Assembly (NCBI GenBank): GCA_964460605.1
Contig: CAYWPT010000007.1
Span: forward strand, 1-33,346
Length of the DNA stretch: 33,346 nt
Reading direction: 5' to 3'
Origin: CAYFJV01 sp964460605
GTDB lineage: Archaea > Nanobdellota > Nanobdellia > Woesearchaeales > GW2011-AR9
Part shown: positions 14,382-22,137 of the stretch, piece by piece
Layout of the letters: the number at the start of each line of letters is the position of its first letter
How positions within the stretch are numbered: the first letter of the stretch is position 1
Translations under genes and position numbers: made by a program
The notes under the pieces: generated by a model
Seen by the model: only the letters and a program-made list of their open reading frames with translations
The model's database searches: none
What the model was told of the DNA's origin: nothing

Positions 14382-15182
14382 TTAATTCATAATCAATTTA
14401 CGCATTCTTTGCACAAAATCATTTGATTGAGCATACAATTTATCATATTGTGCACCAGAAATCTCTTTAATATCTCTATGGGTAATAGCTTTGCTCAAAG
14501 CATAGAAGTCTTTCATTGTTTGCACATATTTTTTCTCTAACTTTCCATTTTTCACAAAAGCCTTATCAAGCATATCTGCCATATGATCTGGAGATGGGGG
14601 GATATAATTATGTTTCATCAAAGCTGAGTGTGCAGAATCAATTACAGCCCAATATAAATCTAAGGTTCCTTGCATTACGTGCCATCTACTATTAGTCAAA
14701 GTTTTTGGAGCTCTTGCATAATATCTCCATACACTCTCTTCACTTGGTCTAATTCGACCTGTACGCAACAACTTCTGTAATGGTCTAAAAAATCCTTCAT
14801 CATACAAAGGAACACCATCACGTAAAATGTTAAAGACAACAGGATCGCCAGCTTTTGCATAATCCCAGAATGAGCTTAAAGTCATAGAAGTGATATGTAA
14901 TCTTGTTGAAGTATCATTGATCACTTTTTCCATGATGAGTCGATATGTTTCGATAAAAGCTTGAGTCATTTTAAAATCAATATCGTCACCGATTACAATA
15001 ACATCAATATCACTTTTTTCAGTAGTCTCACGTCTCGCTGAACTACCAAATAAAACTGCGGCAACTAAGAAATCCTTGAATTCTTCTTGCAATTTATTTG
15101 CAAACTTCCTTGCAGTACGTAAATCATCTGTGGCATATTTCTGCAAGTTGTCATCATCCTTTTTAGCTATAGTAAACTTCAT
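14382..15182 (-). CDS. Nucleotidyltransferase-HEPN fusion protein
   Basis: 266 residues. The N-terminal half is a minimal Pol-beta-type nucleotidyltransferase: FGSSARRETTEKSDIDVIVI, with the Gly-Ser pair at 46-47 and Asp58/Asp60 as metal ligands. The C-terminal half (about 148-263) is helical and HEPN-like (QGTLDLYWAVIDSAHSALMK, and the tail with THRDIKEIS). In many prokaryotes the two are separate MNT antitoxin and HEPN toxin genes; here they are one polypeptide, and a clear R-x4-6-H RNase motif is not seen. A housekeeping nucleotidyltransfer role is equally possible. Single-gene unit on the minus strand. Confidence 0.8.
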   Translation of the reverse strand: MKFTIAKKDDDNLQKYATDDLRTARKFANKLQEEFKDFLVAAVLFGSSARRETTEKSDIDVIVIGDDIDFKMTQAFIETYRLIMEKVINDTSTRLHITSMTLSSFWDYAKAGDPVVFNILRDGVPLYDEGFFRPLQKLLRTGRIRPSEESVWRYYARAPKTLTNSRWHVMQGTLDLYWAVIDSAHSALMKHNYIPPSPDHMADMLDKAFVKNGKLEKKYVQTMKDFYALSKAITHRDIKEISGAQYDKLYAQSNDFVQRMRKLIMN

Positions 15183-15264
15183 TCTCTTTAAATGGAGTAA
15201 ATAACCTTTATTAATGTTTATTAGTCATTTAGAAGTAGGGAATTCAAATAACCCTGTTTACTTA

Positions 15265-15282
15265 AAAGAAACGTTTTTATAA
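15265..15282 (+). promoter_or_regulatory. trxB promoter (BRE/TATA)
   Basis: AAAGAAACG followed by TTTTTATAAG, 14-31 nt before the first trxB ATG. The leading 12 bases are identical to 4009-4020. Confidence 0.55.
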
Positions 15283-15295
15283 GAAGGGGGGATGA

Positions 15296-16228
15296 ATGTT
15301 CATTATGACAATCAGAGATATAATTATTATTGGTTCTGGTCCTGCGGGACTCACTGCTGCGATTTATGCTTCAAGAGCTGAATTAAAGCCTTTAATGTTT
15401 GAAGGATATAAAGCAGGTGGACAACTTATGTTAACTTCTGAAGTAGAAAACTATCCTGGTTTTGAAAAAGGAATCATGGGTCCCAAATTGATTGAGGAAA
15501 TGCGTAAGCAAGCTTTACGATTTGGAACAGAAATTGTGACTAAAGATGTAACTAAAGTTGATTTTAGTAAAGCTCCTTATACTGTTGAAGTTGGTAAAGA
15601 CAAATATCAAGCAAAAACAGTAATTATCTCAACTGGAGCTAATGCAAAATGGTTAGGTTTGGAAAGCGAACAGAAATTTATGGGCAGGGGCGTGACTTCA
15701 TGTGCGACTTGTGATGGTGCTTTTTACAAAGGTAAAGAAGTTGTTGTTATAGGCGGTGGTGATTCTGCTATGGAAGAAGCATTATTCCTAACAAAATTTG
15801 CATCCAAAGTAACTATCATTCATAGAAGAGACGAATTTAGAGCTTCTAAGATTATGATTAAACGTGCCCAGGATCATGAGAAAATTGAAATTAAAACTCC
15901 TTACTCAGTAACCGAAGTATTTGGTGAAAAATTAGTACAAGGTGTTAAAGTAAAACATTCTGATAGTGAGGATATTGAAGAAATTCCTTGTAATGGAATG
16001 TTTGTAGCTATTGGTCATAAACCAAATACAGAATTGTTTAAAGATCAATTAGAAGTTGATGAAGCTGGTTACTTGATTACTAAGGGAAAATCAACAGAAA
16101 CTAATATTAAAGGGGTTTTTGCTTGTGGAGATGTACAAGATCATACTTACAAGCAAGCTATCACTGCTGCAGGTAGTGGTTGTAAATCTGCAATTGAAGC
16201 CGAGAGATATTTGGCAGAACATGAATAA
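15296..16228 (+). CDS. trxB: Thioredoxin reductase
   Basis: About 310 residues. The FAD-binding GSGPAGLTAAIYASRA is at the N-terminus, the redox-active CATC in GVTSCATCDGAF at about residue 140, the NADPH-binding VVVIGGGDSAMEEA next, and the C-terminal FAD motif GVFACGDVQDHTYKQ. Class low-molecular-weight TrxB; transfers electrons from NAD(P)H to thioredoxin or glutaredoxin-like proteins in the cytoplasm. Two in-frame ATGs (15296 and 15305) both fit: GGGGGG at 15286-15291 suits the first, while the TATA distance suits the second. It is followed by an exported Trx-like lipoprotein 11 nt later. Confidence 0.96.
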   Translation: MFIMTIRDIIIIGSGPAGLTAAIYASRAELKPLMFEGYKAGGQLMLTSEVENYPGFEKGIMGPKLIEEMRKQALRFGTEIVTKDVTKVDFSKAPYTVEVGKDKYQAKTVIISTGANAKWLGLESEQKFMGRGVTSCATCDGAFYKGKEVVVIGGGDSAMEEALFLTKFASKVTIIHRRDEFRASKIMIKRAQDHEKIEIKTPYSVTEVFGEKLVQGVKVKHSDSEDIEEIPCNGMFVAIGHKPNTELFKDQLEVDEAGYLITKGKSTETNIKGVFACGDVQDHTYKQAITAAGSGCKSAIEAERYLAEHE

Positions 16229-16239
16229 TGGTGAAAATA

Positions 16240-16602
16240 ATGAAAATAAAATATTTATTAATTGTTAGTGTACTTGCTCTAGCTTTTGTTCTTAGTGCAT
16301 GTACCAGTGGAGAAGAAATTGTTCCATTAGAAAACCAACCACAATTAGATGCTCTGGCAACTTGTTTAGCTGAATCAGGCGCTCAAATGTATGGTGCATA
16401 TTTGTGTGGCCATTGTGAGGACCAAAAGGCAATGTTTGGAACAGCCGAAGATTTACCATATGTTGAATGTACCAAGGAAGAAGCAAAATGTGAAGCTGCT
16501 GGAATTACTGGATATCCAACTTGGATCTTTGCAGACGGTTCACGTTCAACTGGAACTCAATCTTTAGCAGTTCTTGCAGCTACAACTGGTTGTGAGTATT
16601 AA
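16240..16602 (+). CDS. Exported thioredoxin-like lipoprotein (VKOR-associated Trx type)
   Basis: 120 residues from ATG 16240, chosen over ATG 16228 because GGTGA sits 5 nt before it and because MKIKYLLIVSVLALAFVLSAC is a textbook lipoprotein signal with lipobox Cys21. The mature domain matches the thioredoxin domain found at the C-terminus of VKOR fusion proteins: LAESGAQMYGAYLCGHCEDQ with active-site CGHC (C56, C59), then YVECT, ITGYPTWIFADGS with cis-Pro, and SLAVLAATTGC. Extra Cys residues (42, 77, 84, 118) probably form structural or relay disulfides. It should act outside the membrane in disulfide formation; a VKOR partner is not in this window. Co-transcribed with trxB. Confidence 0.9.
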   Translation: MKIKYLLIVSVLALAFVLSACTSGEEIVPLENQPQLDALATCLAESGAQMYGAYLCGHCEDQKAMFGTAEDLPYVECTKEEAKCEAAGITGYPTWIFADGSRSTGTQSLAVLAATTGCEY

Positions 16603-16630
16603 TCCCAAAAGTAGTATAGATTACTTTGGT

Positions 16631-16678
16631 GTAAATAAAGTTTTTTTTCTTTATTTACTTTTTCTTTTTCTTCTCTTA
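16631..16678 (+). terminator. Terminator of the trxB operon
   Basis: GTAAATAAAG (16631-16640) pairs perfectly with CTTTATTTAC (16649-16658) around eight T residues, followed by a long T/C-rich stretch. It lies between the Trx lipoprotein and the ferredoxin promoter. Archaeal RNA polymerase also stops on T-runs alone, so both parts may act. Confidence 0.65.
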
Positions 16679-16692
16679 TTTTTACACAAACC

Positions 16693-16700
16693 TTTTTAAA
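16693..16700 (+). promoter_or_regulatory. TATA box of the ferredoxin gene
   Basis: TTTTTAAA about 45 nt before ATG 16742; predicted initiation near 16722 leaves a short leader. Confidence 0.5.
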
Positions 16701-16741
16701 GCAAACAGCTAATTCTTGTTAAATTAACAACTGTGAAGAAA

Positions 16742-16975
16742 ATGAAATTTAAAGTAGTTCATTACAAAAAAGATTGTATCTCTTGCGGAGCATGCGCAGC
16801 TATAGCTCCACAGTTCTGGGAAATGGATGAAGAAGGTATGTCACAATTAAAAGGTGCGCAAGAAGTTGGAGATCATTGGGAATTACAAATGGAAGATGAT
16901 GAAGCTAAAGAAGCTAACCAAGAAGCTGCAGATGTCTGCCCAGTGCAAATAATTCATATAAATGAGGATGAGTAA
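16742..16975 (+). CDS. Monocluster [4Fe-4S] ferredoxin
   Basis: 77 residues. The cluster ligands are C12, C15 and C18 in KKDCISCGACAAIAPQFWEM and C66 in AADVCPVQIIHI, the pattern of small single-cluster ferredoxins of bacterial/archaeal type. The middle acidic segment is typical. An upstream in-frame GTG (16733) would add MKK. It carries electrons for unknown partners. The next gene starts at ATG 16977, 1 nt after the stop, with its ribosome site GAGGATGAG inside the ferredoxin end, so the two are translationally coupled. Confidence 0.93.
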   Translation: MKFKVVHYKKDCISCGACAAIAPQFWEMDEEGMSQLKGAQEVGDHWELQMEDDEAKEANQEAADVCPVQIIHINEDE

Positions 16976-16976
16976 G

Positions 16977-17312
16977 ATGACTGGAAAACCAATCCCTTAT
17001 CGGTGTTTAAAAGATACCCTTTCTTTAGAACCAGGAAATAGAGTATTATACAGCTCAGCACTTGATGGGAAATTTTTTGTTCAAGCAGAAGTACTTCCAA
17101 GCTCAGAATATTTTCCAGATCAATTTCTTAATGTAAGATTTCTTGAAGATTATGTTTTTGAAAGGCAACTAGGGGAAGATACATTTTATTCTGGAAAGTT
17201 TCTTAAATCAACAGAAGTTACAGCAAATATTAATACTGAAGTTTTTATAGATCCAGAAACTAGAATTAATTCTGCAAATAATAAAGATTTAGGAGATCTA
17301 GTAAATCCTTAA
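16977..17312 (+). CDS. Uncharacterised protein coupled to ferredoxin
   Basis: 111 residues from ATG 16977; ATGs at 16962 and 16968 are in frame but lie within the ribosome site and the ferredoxin end. The sequence suggests an all-beta protein: RVLYSSALDGKFFVQAEVLP, then FLNVRFLEDYVFERQLGED and FYSGKFLKSTEVTANINTEV. No Cys cluster, no signal, no known motif. The single Cys (YRCLKD) is N-terminal. It ends 1 nt before the end of the convergent flpA. Confidence 0.65.
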   Translation: MTGKPIPYRCLKDTLSLEPGNRVLYSSALDGKFFVQAEVLPSSEYFPDQFLNVRFLEDYVFERQLGEDTFYSGKFLKSTEVTANINTEVFIDPETRINSANNKDLGDLVNP

Positions 17313-17313
17313 T

Positions 17314-18219
17314 TTATATTCTTTTCTTTCTATACTCAGAAAATGTTTTAGCTCTGTCTCGAGAACCTTTAGCATCACGATCTCTACCTGATCCTCTTGA
17401 ACCACGATCAGATCTTCTAGAATCACGTCCTCTATTATTATCCCTGTTTCTTCCAGAACCTCTGTGATCAAAATCTCTTGGTCTTTTTCTTCGAGACCCT
17501 TTATTGTTTCCAGGTTTAGCTACTGAGCCAGGACTAGATTTTTTCTTCTTAATAATAAGCATATAATGATCTTGTTCGTGTGGTCCTAGATCTCTGAAAT
17601 CTGTTACCATAAACTCTTTTTCAACTTTTTCACGCACTTCTTGACAGATTTCTTTTGAATTTTTTCTAATATCAATACTACGAGCTTTAATTGCTAACAA
17701 TCCTACACCATCTTCTTTTAAGAATAATTTACAATTTCGTAAGAAAATTTCAGCTTGATCTTTTTGAGCAACATCCATAAAGATAACATCTACTTGGCTC
17801 ACTAATCCTTGGAAAGTATCCGGTTGACGCGCATCTGCTAAAATTGGCATAATATTTTTTCTTTTCTCAGCTAGAAAAACTAAATCTCTTGTGGTTTCTG
17901 GTGAGAAATCTAGAGCAAATAATATTCCTTCTGGACCAATCATATCTGAGACAAAACTTGGTGTGTATCCATGTGATGCTCCTAGGTATAGAATTGTGCT
18001 GCCCTCCCTAATTCCTGTGTTTTGACATCCATTTGCAACAGTTGCAGCAAGTTTACTTCTTTTTGGGTCCCATTCTCTGAAGGTCTCACCGTTGTCTCTA
18101 ACTAAACGTTCTCCAAAATGAGATTCAGCTGGTTTAATCAAACATTTAGTGTATAGTTTTCTTCCTCTTGGGTCCTGATAAAAACAGAATATCTTGTGCG
18201 GTAGTACTTTTTTTCCCAT
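17314..18219 (-). CDS. flpA: Fibrillarin-like rRNA/tRNA 2'-O-methyltransferase with an Arg/Gly/Asp-rich tail
   Basis: 301 residues; archaeal fibrillarins usually have about 210-230 and no tail. Residues 1-225 are the methyltransferase: SAM-binding ILYLGASHGYTPSFVSDMIG, LDFSPETTRDLVFLAEKRKN, PILADARQP, VIFMDVAQKDQAEIF and LLAIKARSID; the catalytic Asp/Asp/Lys set is plausible at D104, D149 and K178. It is the catalytic subunit of C/D-box RNPs with Nop5 and L7Ae. Residues about 227-301 form a disordered tail dense in RG, RS and RD pairs (GSRRKRPRDF, RGSGRNRDNN, SRGSGRDRD). No nop5 gene is adjacent, unlike many archaea. A CTTTATAAAA box lies 22-31 nt before the ATG. Confidence 0.95.
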   Translation of the reverse strand: MGKKVLPHKIFCFYQDPRGRKLYTKCLIKPAESHFGERLVRDNGETFREWDPKRSKLAATVANGCQNTGIREGSTILYLGASHGYTPSFVSDMIGPEGILFALDFSPETTRDLVFLAEKRKNIMPILADARQPDTFQGLVSQVDVIFMDVAQKDQAEIFLRNCKLFLKEDGVGLLAIKARSIDIRKNSKEICQEVREKVEKEFMVTDFRDLGPHEQDHYMLIIKKKKSSPGSVAKPGNNKGSRRKRPRDFDHRGSGRNRDNNRGRDSRRSDRGSRGSGRDRDAKGSRDRAKTFSEYRKKRI

Positions 18220-18240
18220 ATACTAGGATATTTCTTGTTT

Positions 18241-18250
18241 TTTTATAAAG
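18241..18250 (-). promoter_or_regulatory. TATA box of flpA
   Basis: CTTTATAAAA on the minus strand, 22-31 nt before the flpA ATG; consistent with a leaderless transcript independent of trm5. Confidence 0.55.
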
Positions 18251-18258
18251 ATAGTGGC

Positions 18259-19275
18259 TTAATTTACTTTAATATCATAACATACCCTAAAGATATGTGG
18301 TGCGTGTTGCCCACATTTCACTTTTTTCTTTATACTCACTTTATAACCAAGATCTTTACATAAAGCCTTGATTTTTTTTCCTTCAGCATTAATCTCTTTT
18401 TCATGTAAGAACGCATATAAGTTGATGATCGTTCCTTTCTTTGCCTTTGTTAAAGCTATATCTAAAAAATCCTCACTTGTTTTTGGCAATGGCATTAAGA
18501 TACGATCAAATTTTTTCTTAATTTTAGGAAGAACTTTGCGTACGTCATCATTGTATAATTCAATTTTCCCCTCTTTGATTTTATTTAATTTTAAATTTTC
18601 TAAACCAAATGCATGCGCTTTCGGATTGATTTCTACACCCACAATATGCTTGGCATCAGAATGTTTAGCTAATACTAATGGGTAAGGGGCACTTCCTGAA
18701 AACATAACTAAGACCTCTTCACCTTTCCTCACTTGTTTTGCAATACGTAGTCTTTCATGGCCAAGCCGAGCAGAAAAATAAGTCTCTTCAATGTTCAATT
18801 TCATTCGTACTCTGCTCTCTAAATGAATAGTCTCTTTACGCTTCTCACCAGCCAAAATCTTAACTCTACGTGTTCTAAATACTCCTGAATGAATCTCTGA
18901 TTTTTTCACAACAACTTTCAAATGTGGATGTAATGATAAAAATGCTTGGGCAATAATTTTACCTTTGCCCTTGAGTTCCTCTGGAATTTCTAAAATAAGA
19001 ATATCACCAATGATTTCTTGTGATCTTGGAATAAGTTTAATCTTTTCAGGACTTAATTTATCTTTGAGAACTGTTTTGATAGTATCTCTATTTTTCTTTT
19101 CTTTAAAATCAGCTTCAACTATTTCAAACAATTTACTTTTGGCTTTTTTAGTTAATGCAAAATAAATGAACCTTCCTTCTTTTTTAGGTCTAAATCCCAT
19201 ATCAATAAGATTTTTTTCTAAAAGAAACTCTTTTGCTTTTTGTCCATTTTTTAGCTCTACTTTAGCTGCTAGCAT
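18259..19275 (-). CDS. trm5: tRNA (guanine-37-N1)-methyltransferase Trm5
   Basis: 338 residues. An N-terminal D1-like region is followed by the Trm5 core: HSGVFRTRRVKILAGEKRKE, then MKLNIEETYFSARLGHERLR, the SAM-binding LVMFSGSAPYPLVLAKHSDA, VGVEINPKAHAFGLENLKLN with the acidic ribose ligand, and ILMPLPKTSEDFLDIALTKA. It makes m1G37 next to the anticodon, preventing +1 frameshifts, and in archaea also feeds wyosine synthesis. The usual core motif has NPP-like or MPLP; MPLP is seen here. CTTTTATAAAA (19307-19298) is 23-32 nt before the ATG. Confidence 0.93.
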   Translation of the reverse strand: MLAAKVELKNGQKAKEFLLEKNLIDMGFRPKKEGRFIYFALTKKAKSKLFEIVEADFKEKKNRDTIKTVLKDKLSPEKIKLIPRSQEIIGDILILEIPEELKGKGKIIAQAFLSLHPHLKVVVKKSEIHSGVFRTRRVKILAGEKRKETIHLESRVRMKLNIEETYFSARLGHERLRIAKQVRKGEEVLVMFSGSAPYPLVLAKHSDAKHIVGVEINPKAHAFGLENLKLNKIKEGKIELYNDDVRKVLPKIKKKFDRILMPLPKTSEDFLDIALTKAKKGTIINLYAFLHEKEINAEGKKIKALCKDLGYKVSIKKKVKCGQHAPHIFRVCYDIKVN

Positions 19276-19297
19276 AGAATCTACAAAGTCAAAGCTG

Positions 19298-19307
19298 TTT
19301 TATAAAA
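19298..19307 (-). promoter_or_regulatory. TATA box of trm5
   Basis: TTTTATAAAA on the minus strand in the 38-nt gap after fen1, centred about 28 nt before the trm5 ATG. Confidence 0.55.
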
Positions 19308-19313
19308 GTATAG

Positions 19314-20348
19314 TTAAAAGAAATCGCCCAAACCTTTCTGTTGGCCTTTTTTCTGCTTTTCCATTAACTTAGCCAATTTTGAACGCACCCGATCCTCAGA
19401 AAACTCATGTCCACTAACTAAAACCTCAACTAATCCAGCAACATCAACTTTTCCCCATTTTAAATCATAATCGTCGGTCACTTTCATATGTTTAATCGTG
19501 TCAAAGATTTCTTTCCAAGATATTTCATAATGTTCTGACCATTTAACTGTTTCAAATATTTTTTCAAAATCCTTTCCATGTTCATGAAGCAACTTCAAAC
19601 CTTTTTTAGGTCCAATACCTTTAATTCCTGCTGGATTATAATCAGTACCAGATAAAATAGCTAAAACAATTAGTTGATCAATATCGATACCCATCTCCTT
19701 TAAATTCTCATCAAGTAACAAAATCTCTGGCATAACTTTCTCATAAGCAAATTTTCCTGCTTTTTTACGTTTACCAGCAATTGATAAATTTCTAATTAAA
19801 GTAGGACAATCAAAAATTAAATTATCATAATCCTGACTCACTGATGCATAGACGTCTCCTCTTTTTGCCATATAGGCAGTCTGCGCCTCACCTTCTGATG
19901 GAGCTTGTACAACAGGAATGCCTAACTTCAAAAGAACTTTCTTAGCATCTTCTAGCATCTCAGAGGTCAATTTAGCAGTACGTCCAGCATATTTTTTCAT
20001 ACCTGCAATATCACCAGTTTTTTCTGCTTCTTTAAGTAATAAACTCGCTTCTTCTTTGACAGCACGACGTTTCTCCCAAGTTTTAGCTTTCAAACAAGGT
20101 GCTTTTCCATCGAAGACAAATACCAACTTCATTCCACTTTCCATTAAAGAAGTAACTCGATTAAACATACCAATTAAATGAGAAGTCACATTACCTTTGC
20201 TGTTTGTCAAGGGACTTCCATCGGGACCACGAATGGTTGTCAAGAATTGGTAGAGCATATTCTGTCCATCTACAGCTAATACCTTACCGCGCAGACTCTC
20301 CATTCGAATCTTTTTTTTTACAACAATACCTTTGAATTTTAATCCCAT
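19314..20348 (-). CDS. fen: Flap endonuclease 1 (FEN1)
   Basis: 344 residues, full length. N domain: LAVDGQNMLYQFLTTIRGPD with D27, LVFVFDGKAP with D80; I domain: APSEGEAQTAYMA with E152 and E154, SQDYDNLIFD with D173 and D175, LSGTDYNPAGIKGIGPKKG with D236 and the helix-hairpin-helix DNA-binding turn. The last residues QQKGLGDFF form a canonical PCNA-interacting peptide (Q337, L340, F343, F344). It removes 5' flaps during Okazaki fragment maturation and base excision repair. Its ATG is 2 nt after the stop of the acylphosphatase-like gene, so it is the third gene of an operon with the wHTH/long-helix protein. Confidence 0.97.
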   Translation of the reverse strand: MGLKFKGIVVKKKIRMESLRGKVLAVDGQNMLYQFLTTIRGPDGSPLTNSKGNVTSHLIGMFNRVTSLMESGMKLVFVFDGKAPCLKAKTWEKRRAVKEEASLLLKEAEKTGDIAGMKKYAGRTAKLTSEMLEDAKKVLLKLGIPVVQAPSEGEAQTAYMAKRGDVYASVSQDYDNLIFDCPTLIRNLSIAGKRKKAGKFAYEKVMPEILLLDENLKEMGIDIDQLIVLAILSGTDYNPAGIKGIGPKKGLKLLHEHGKDFEKIFETVKWSEHYEISWKEIFDTIKHMKVTDDYDLKWGKVDVAGLVEVLVSGHEFSEDRVRSKLAKLMEKQKKGQQKGLGDFF

Positions 20349-20350
20349 CT

Positions 20351-20659
20351 TTAAATAGTATATCTTTCTTCAATATTACATTTTATTTTTGCTAAGATTG
20401 GATTTTTAATTTTTTCAAAGACTCGCTTAATTAGAACATCATTAAAAAGATTCTTAAAAAACTCTTTAATTAAAGAGATATCAGTTCCAGAAATAACTGC
20501 AAATCTAATTCGGGCTTCTTTATCCTGGGTGTTTTCAACAAGAACATTAATACTTCTCCCTAAACAAAATTTCCTTAACCTCCCTCTGACCATATTGCCA
20601 GTTAAAGGGTGTTTTTCTGAAGAAACTTCGTACATATCCCATTCAATTAATTCTGCCAT
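20351..20659 (-). CDS. Small protein with an acylphosphatase-like ferredoxin fold
   Basis: 102 residues. The run MVRGRLRKFCLGRSINVLVE, then NTQDKEARIRFAVISGTDIS and LIKEFFKNLF follows the beta-alpha-beta-beta-alpha-beta pattern of acylphosphatase, with an Arg-rich loop near the usual phosphate-binding Arg and an Asn after the second strand. The classical loop GxVQGVxFR is not kept, so enzymatic activity is doubtful; a nucleic-acid or peptide-binding role is as likely. It is packed between the wHTH/long-helix gene (1-nt gap) and fen1 (2-nt gap), suggesting a shared DNA-related job. Confidence 0.65.
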   Translation of the reverse strand: MAELIEWDMYEVSSEKHPLTGNMVRGRLRKFCLGRSINVLVENTQDKEARIRFAVISGTDISLIKEFFKNLFNDVLIKRVFEKIKNPILAKIKCNIEERYTI

Positions 20660-20660
20660 T

Positions 20661-22073
20661 TTACTCCTTCTGCATCTTCTTAGCCATTAAGTTATCAAAT
20701 GCACCTGAATTAAGCAACTCTTGGGCCTTTTTAGATATATCGTTTGGATACAAGAATAATAAAGGCATTTTCTTAATTTGTGATTCCATATACGCGGCTG
20801 AAATATCTCTATCATCACATCGTAATTTATTTTTAGCCTTACAATAATAAGTCATAGTTCCTACAACAGAAGATGCTTTAATAGTCAAGTTAATCTCAGC
20901 ATTCTTACGCACAACATCATGATCAACAACTTCAATGTTGATGGATTTAAGATATTGTAAAATTGAAGTTAAAAAATCGTCACTTTTTCTTTTTCTAGTA
21001 ATCTTTTTCTTAATCTTTTCAACAATAGAATCTTCCTTTTCGGGTTCAACCCCTTTAATCTCTCTTTCAATTTTATCTGCCAAATCTTCTTTAACCAATT
21101 TTTCTTGAGTTGGATCAAGCTTAACTTTAGCTTTTACCAATTTCTTTTTATTGACCTTCTTTTTAGTAGTAACTGGTGGATAAATTGAAACTTCTTCTTC
21201 AACTTCTTTCTCTGTAGTATTAAGGGGATAGGATTCAATTCTTTTCTTAGCATTTGCTTTTTTCTTCTTTTCTTCTTCTTTTATTTTCAGGGCTTCAAAT
21301 TCTTTTAGCTTTTCTTCTCTCTCTAAAGATTCTTTCTTCTTGAGCTCTTCGGCATCTTTCTTCCTCTTAGCTTCAAGTGCTTTCTTTTTCTCCTCAAGAT
21401 CTTTTTTTCTCTCTTCCTCAGCTTTTTTAACAGCCTCTTCTTCTTCTTCTTCCTTTTTCTTTTTCTCTAAAGCTTTCTTCCTATCTTCTTTAGCTTTTAG
21501 GACAGCTTGTTTTTCTTCTTCCTCTTTAAGCAAAGCTTCTTCTTTAGCCTTCTTTTCAATTTCAATTTTAGTAGTTGCTTCAGCTTTTTCATGAGCAATT
21601 GCTCTCTCAACTTCAACCCTCTCTTGAATTTCTCTTTCAAAAAAGCTAGAAATTAATTTGTTTGAATCTTCTAGAGAAAGTAAATGCCACCTCCAAAACA
21701 ACTCCTTTTTTCCATCAAAGGTTACGTGCAAAGGTACTGCAAAATCTTTTAGAGAACGTAAAACAACTTTATGAAGTAAATCTAATTCACTTTCTCGCAG
21801 AACTCTTTGATCTTTTAAATTCAATAGAATTTCTCTATCTTTAGCTTTTAATTCTGAAGTAAAATTAACTAATTGATCTTCTTGGCCATCAAGAAAATAC
21901 AAAGGTGATGTTCCAATCTTTATGTTGGAGATTTTTACCTTTTTACGTGATACAAGTTCACTCAAATAGGCTGAACTGATCAAATTATCCTCACCTAAAT
22001 GTTTGGAAACACTGATCGCTAGACTAGGTCCGTTAAATTTGAGAAAATTAATGATTTTATCTTCAACAAGCAT
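20661..22073 (-). CDS. wHTH / long charged helix / PD-(D/E)xK-like protein
   Basis: 470 residues in three parts. Residues 1-62 look like a winged helix (KIINFLKFNGPSLAISVSKH, then a wing ending SPLYFLDGQ); 63-142 form a mixed alpha/beta region. Residues about 143-280 are almost only Glu, Lys, Ala and Arg with alternating i/i+4 charges, typical of a stable single alpha-helix or coiled coil. A Lys-rich linker leads to a C-terminal domain (365-455): DFLTSILQYLKSINIEVVDH, AEINLTIKASSVVGTMTYYC, KAKNKLRCDDRDISAAY, MPLLFLYP, which has the layout of restriction-endonuclease-like (Mrr/PD-(D/E)xK) folds but with Asn395 and K412/K414 where Asp and ExK are expected. First gene of the fen1 operon; CTATTTAAAG lies 22-31 nt before the ATG. 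Confidence 0.75.
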   Translation of the reverse strand: MLVEDKIINFLKFNGPSLAISVSKHLGEDNLISSAYLSELVSRKKVKISNIKIGTSPLYFLDGQEDQLVNFTSELKAKDREILLNLKDQRVLRESELDLLHKVVLRSLKDFAVPLHVTFDGKKELFWRWHLLSLEDSNKLISSFFEREIQERVEVERAIAHEKAEATTKIEIEKKAKEEALLKEEEEKQAVLKAKEDRKKALEKKKKEEEEEEAVKKAEEERKKDLEEKKKALEAKRKKDAEELKKKESLEREEKLKEFEALKIKEEEKKKKANAKKRIESYPLNTTEKEVEEEVSIYPPVTTKKKVNKKKLVKAKVKLDPTQEKLVKEDLADKIEREIKGVEPEKEDSIVEKIKKKITRKRKSDDFLTSILQYLKSINIEVVDHDVVRKNAEINLTIKASSVVGTMTYYCKAKNKLRCDDRDISAAYMESQIKKMPLLFLYPNDISKKAQELLNSGAFDNLMAKKMQKE

Positions 22074-22094
22074 ACAAATCCTTAGCTGAAATGG

Positions 22095-22104
22095 CTTTAA
22101 ATAG
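22095..22104 (-). promoter_or_regulatory. TATA box of the wHTH/long-helix-ACP-fen1 operon
   Basis: CTATTTAAAG on the minus strand, 22-31 nt before ATG 22073, with no ribosome site between; fits a leaderless start. Confidence 0.5.
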
Positions 22105-22137
22105 TTTTTGCAACAGCAGAAACACTATGGAAAACTA

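Noticed and set aside
21280..21560. DNA repeat in the helix-coding region
   Set aside because: The repetition is biased Glu/Lys codon use, not an exact tandem repeat unit.
21340..21594. Ser/Phe-rich plus-strand frame opposite the long helix
   Set aside because: It is the mirror of Glu/Lys codons on the other strand; low complexity and no regulatory signals.
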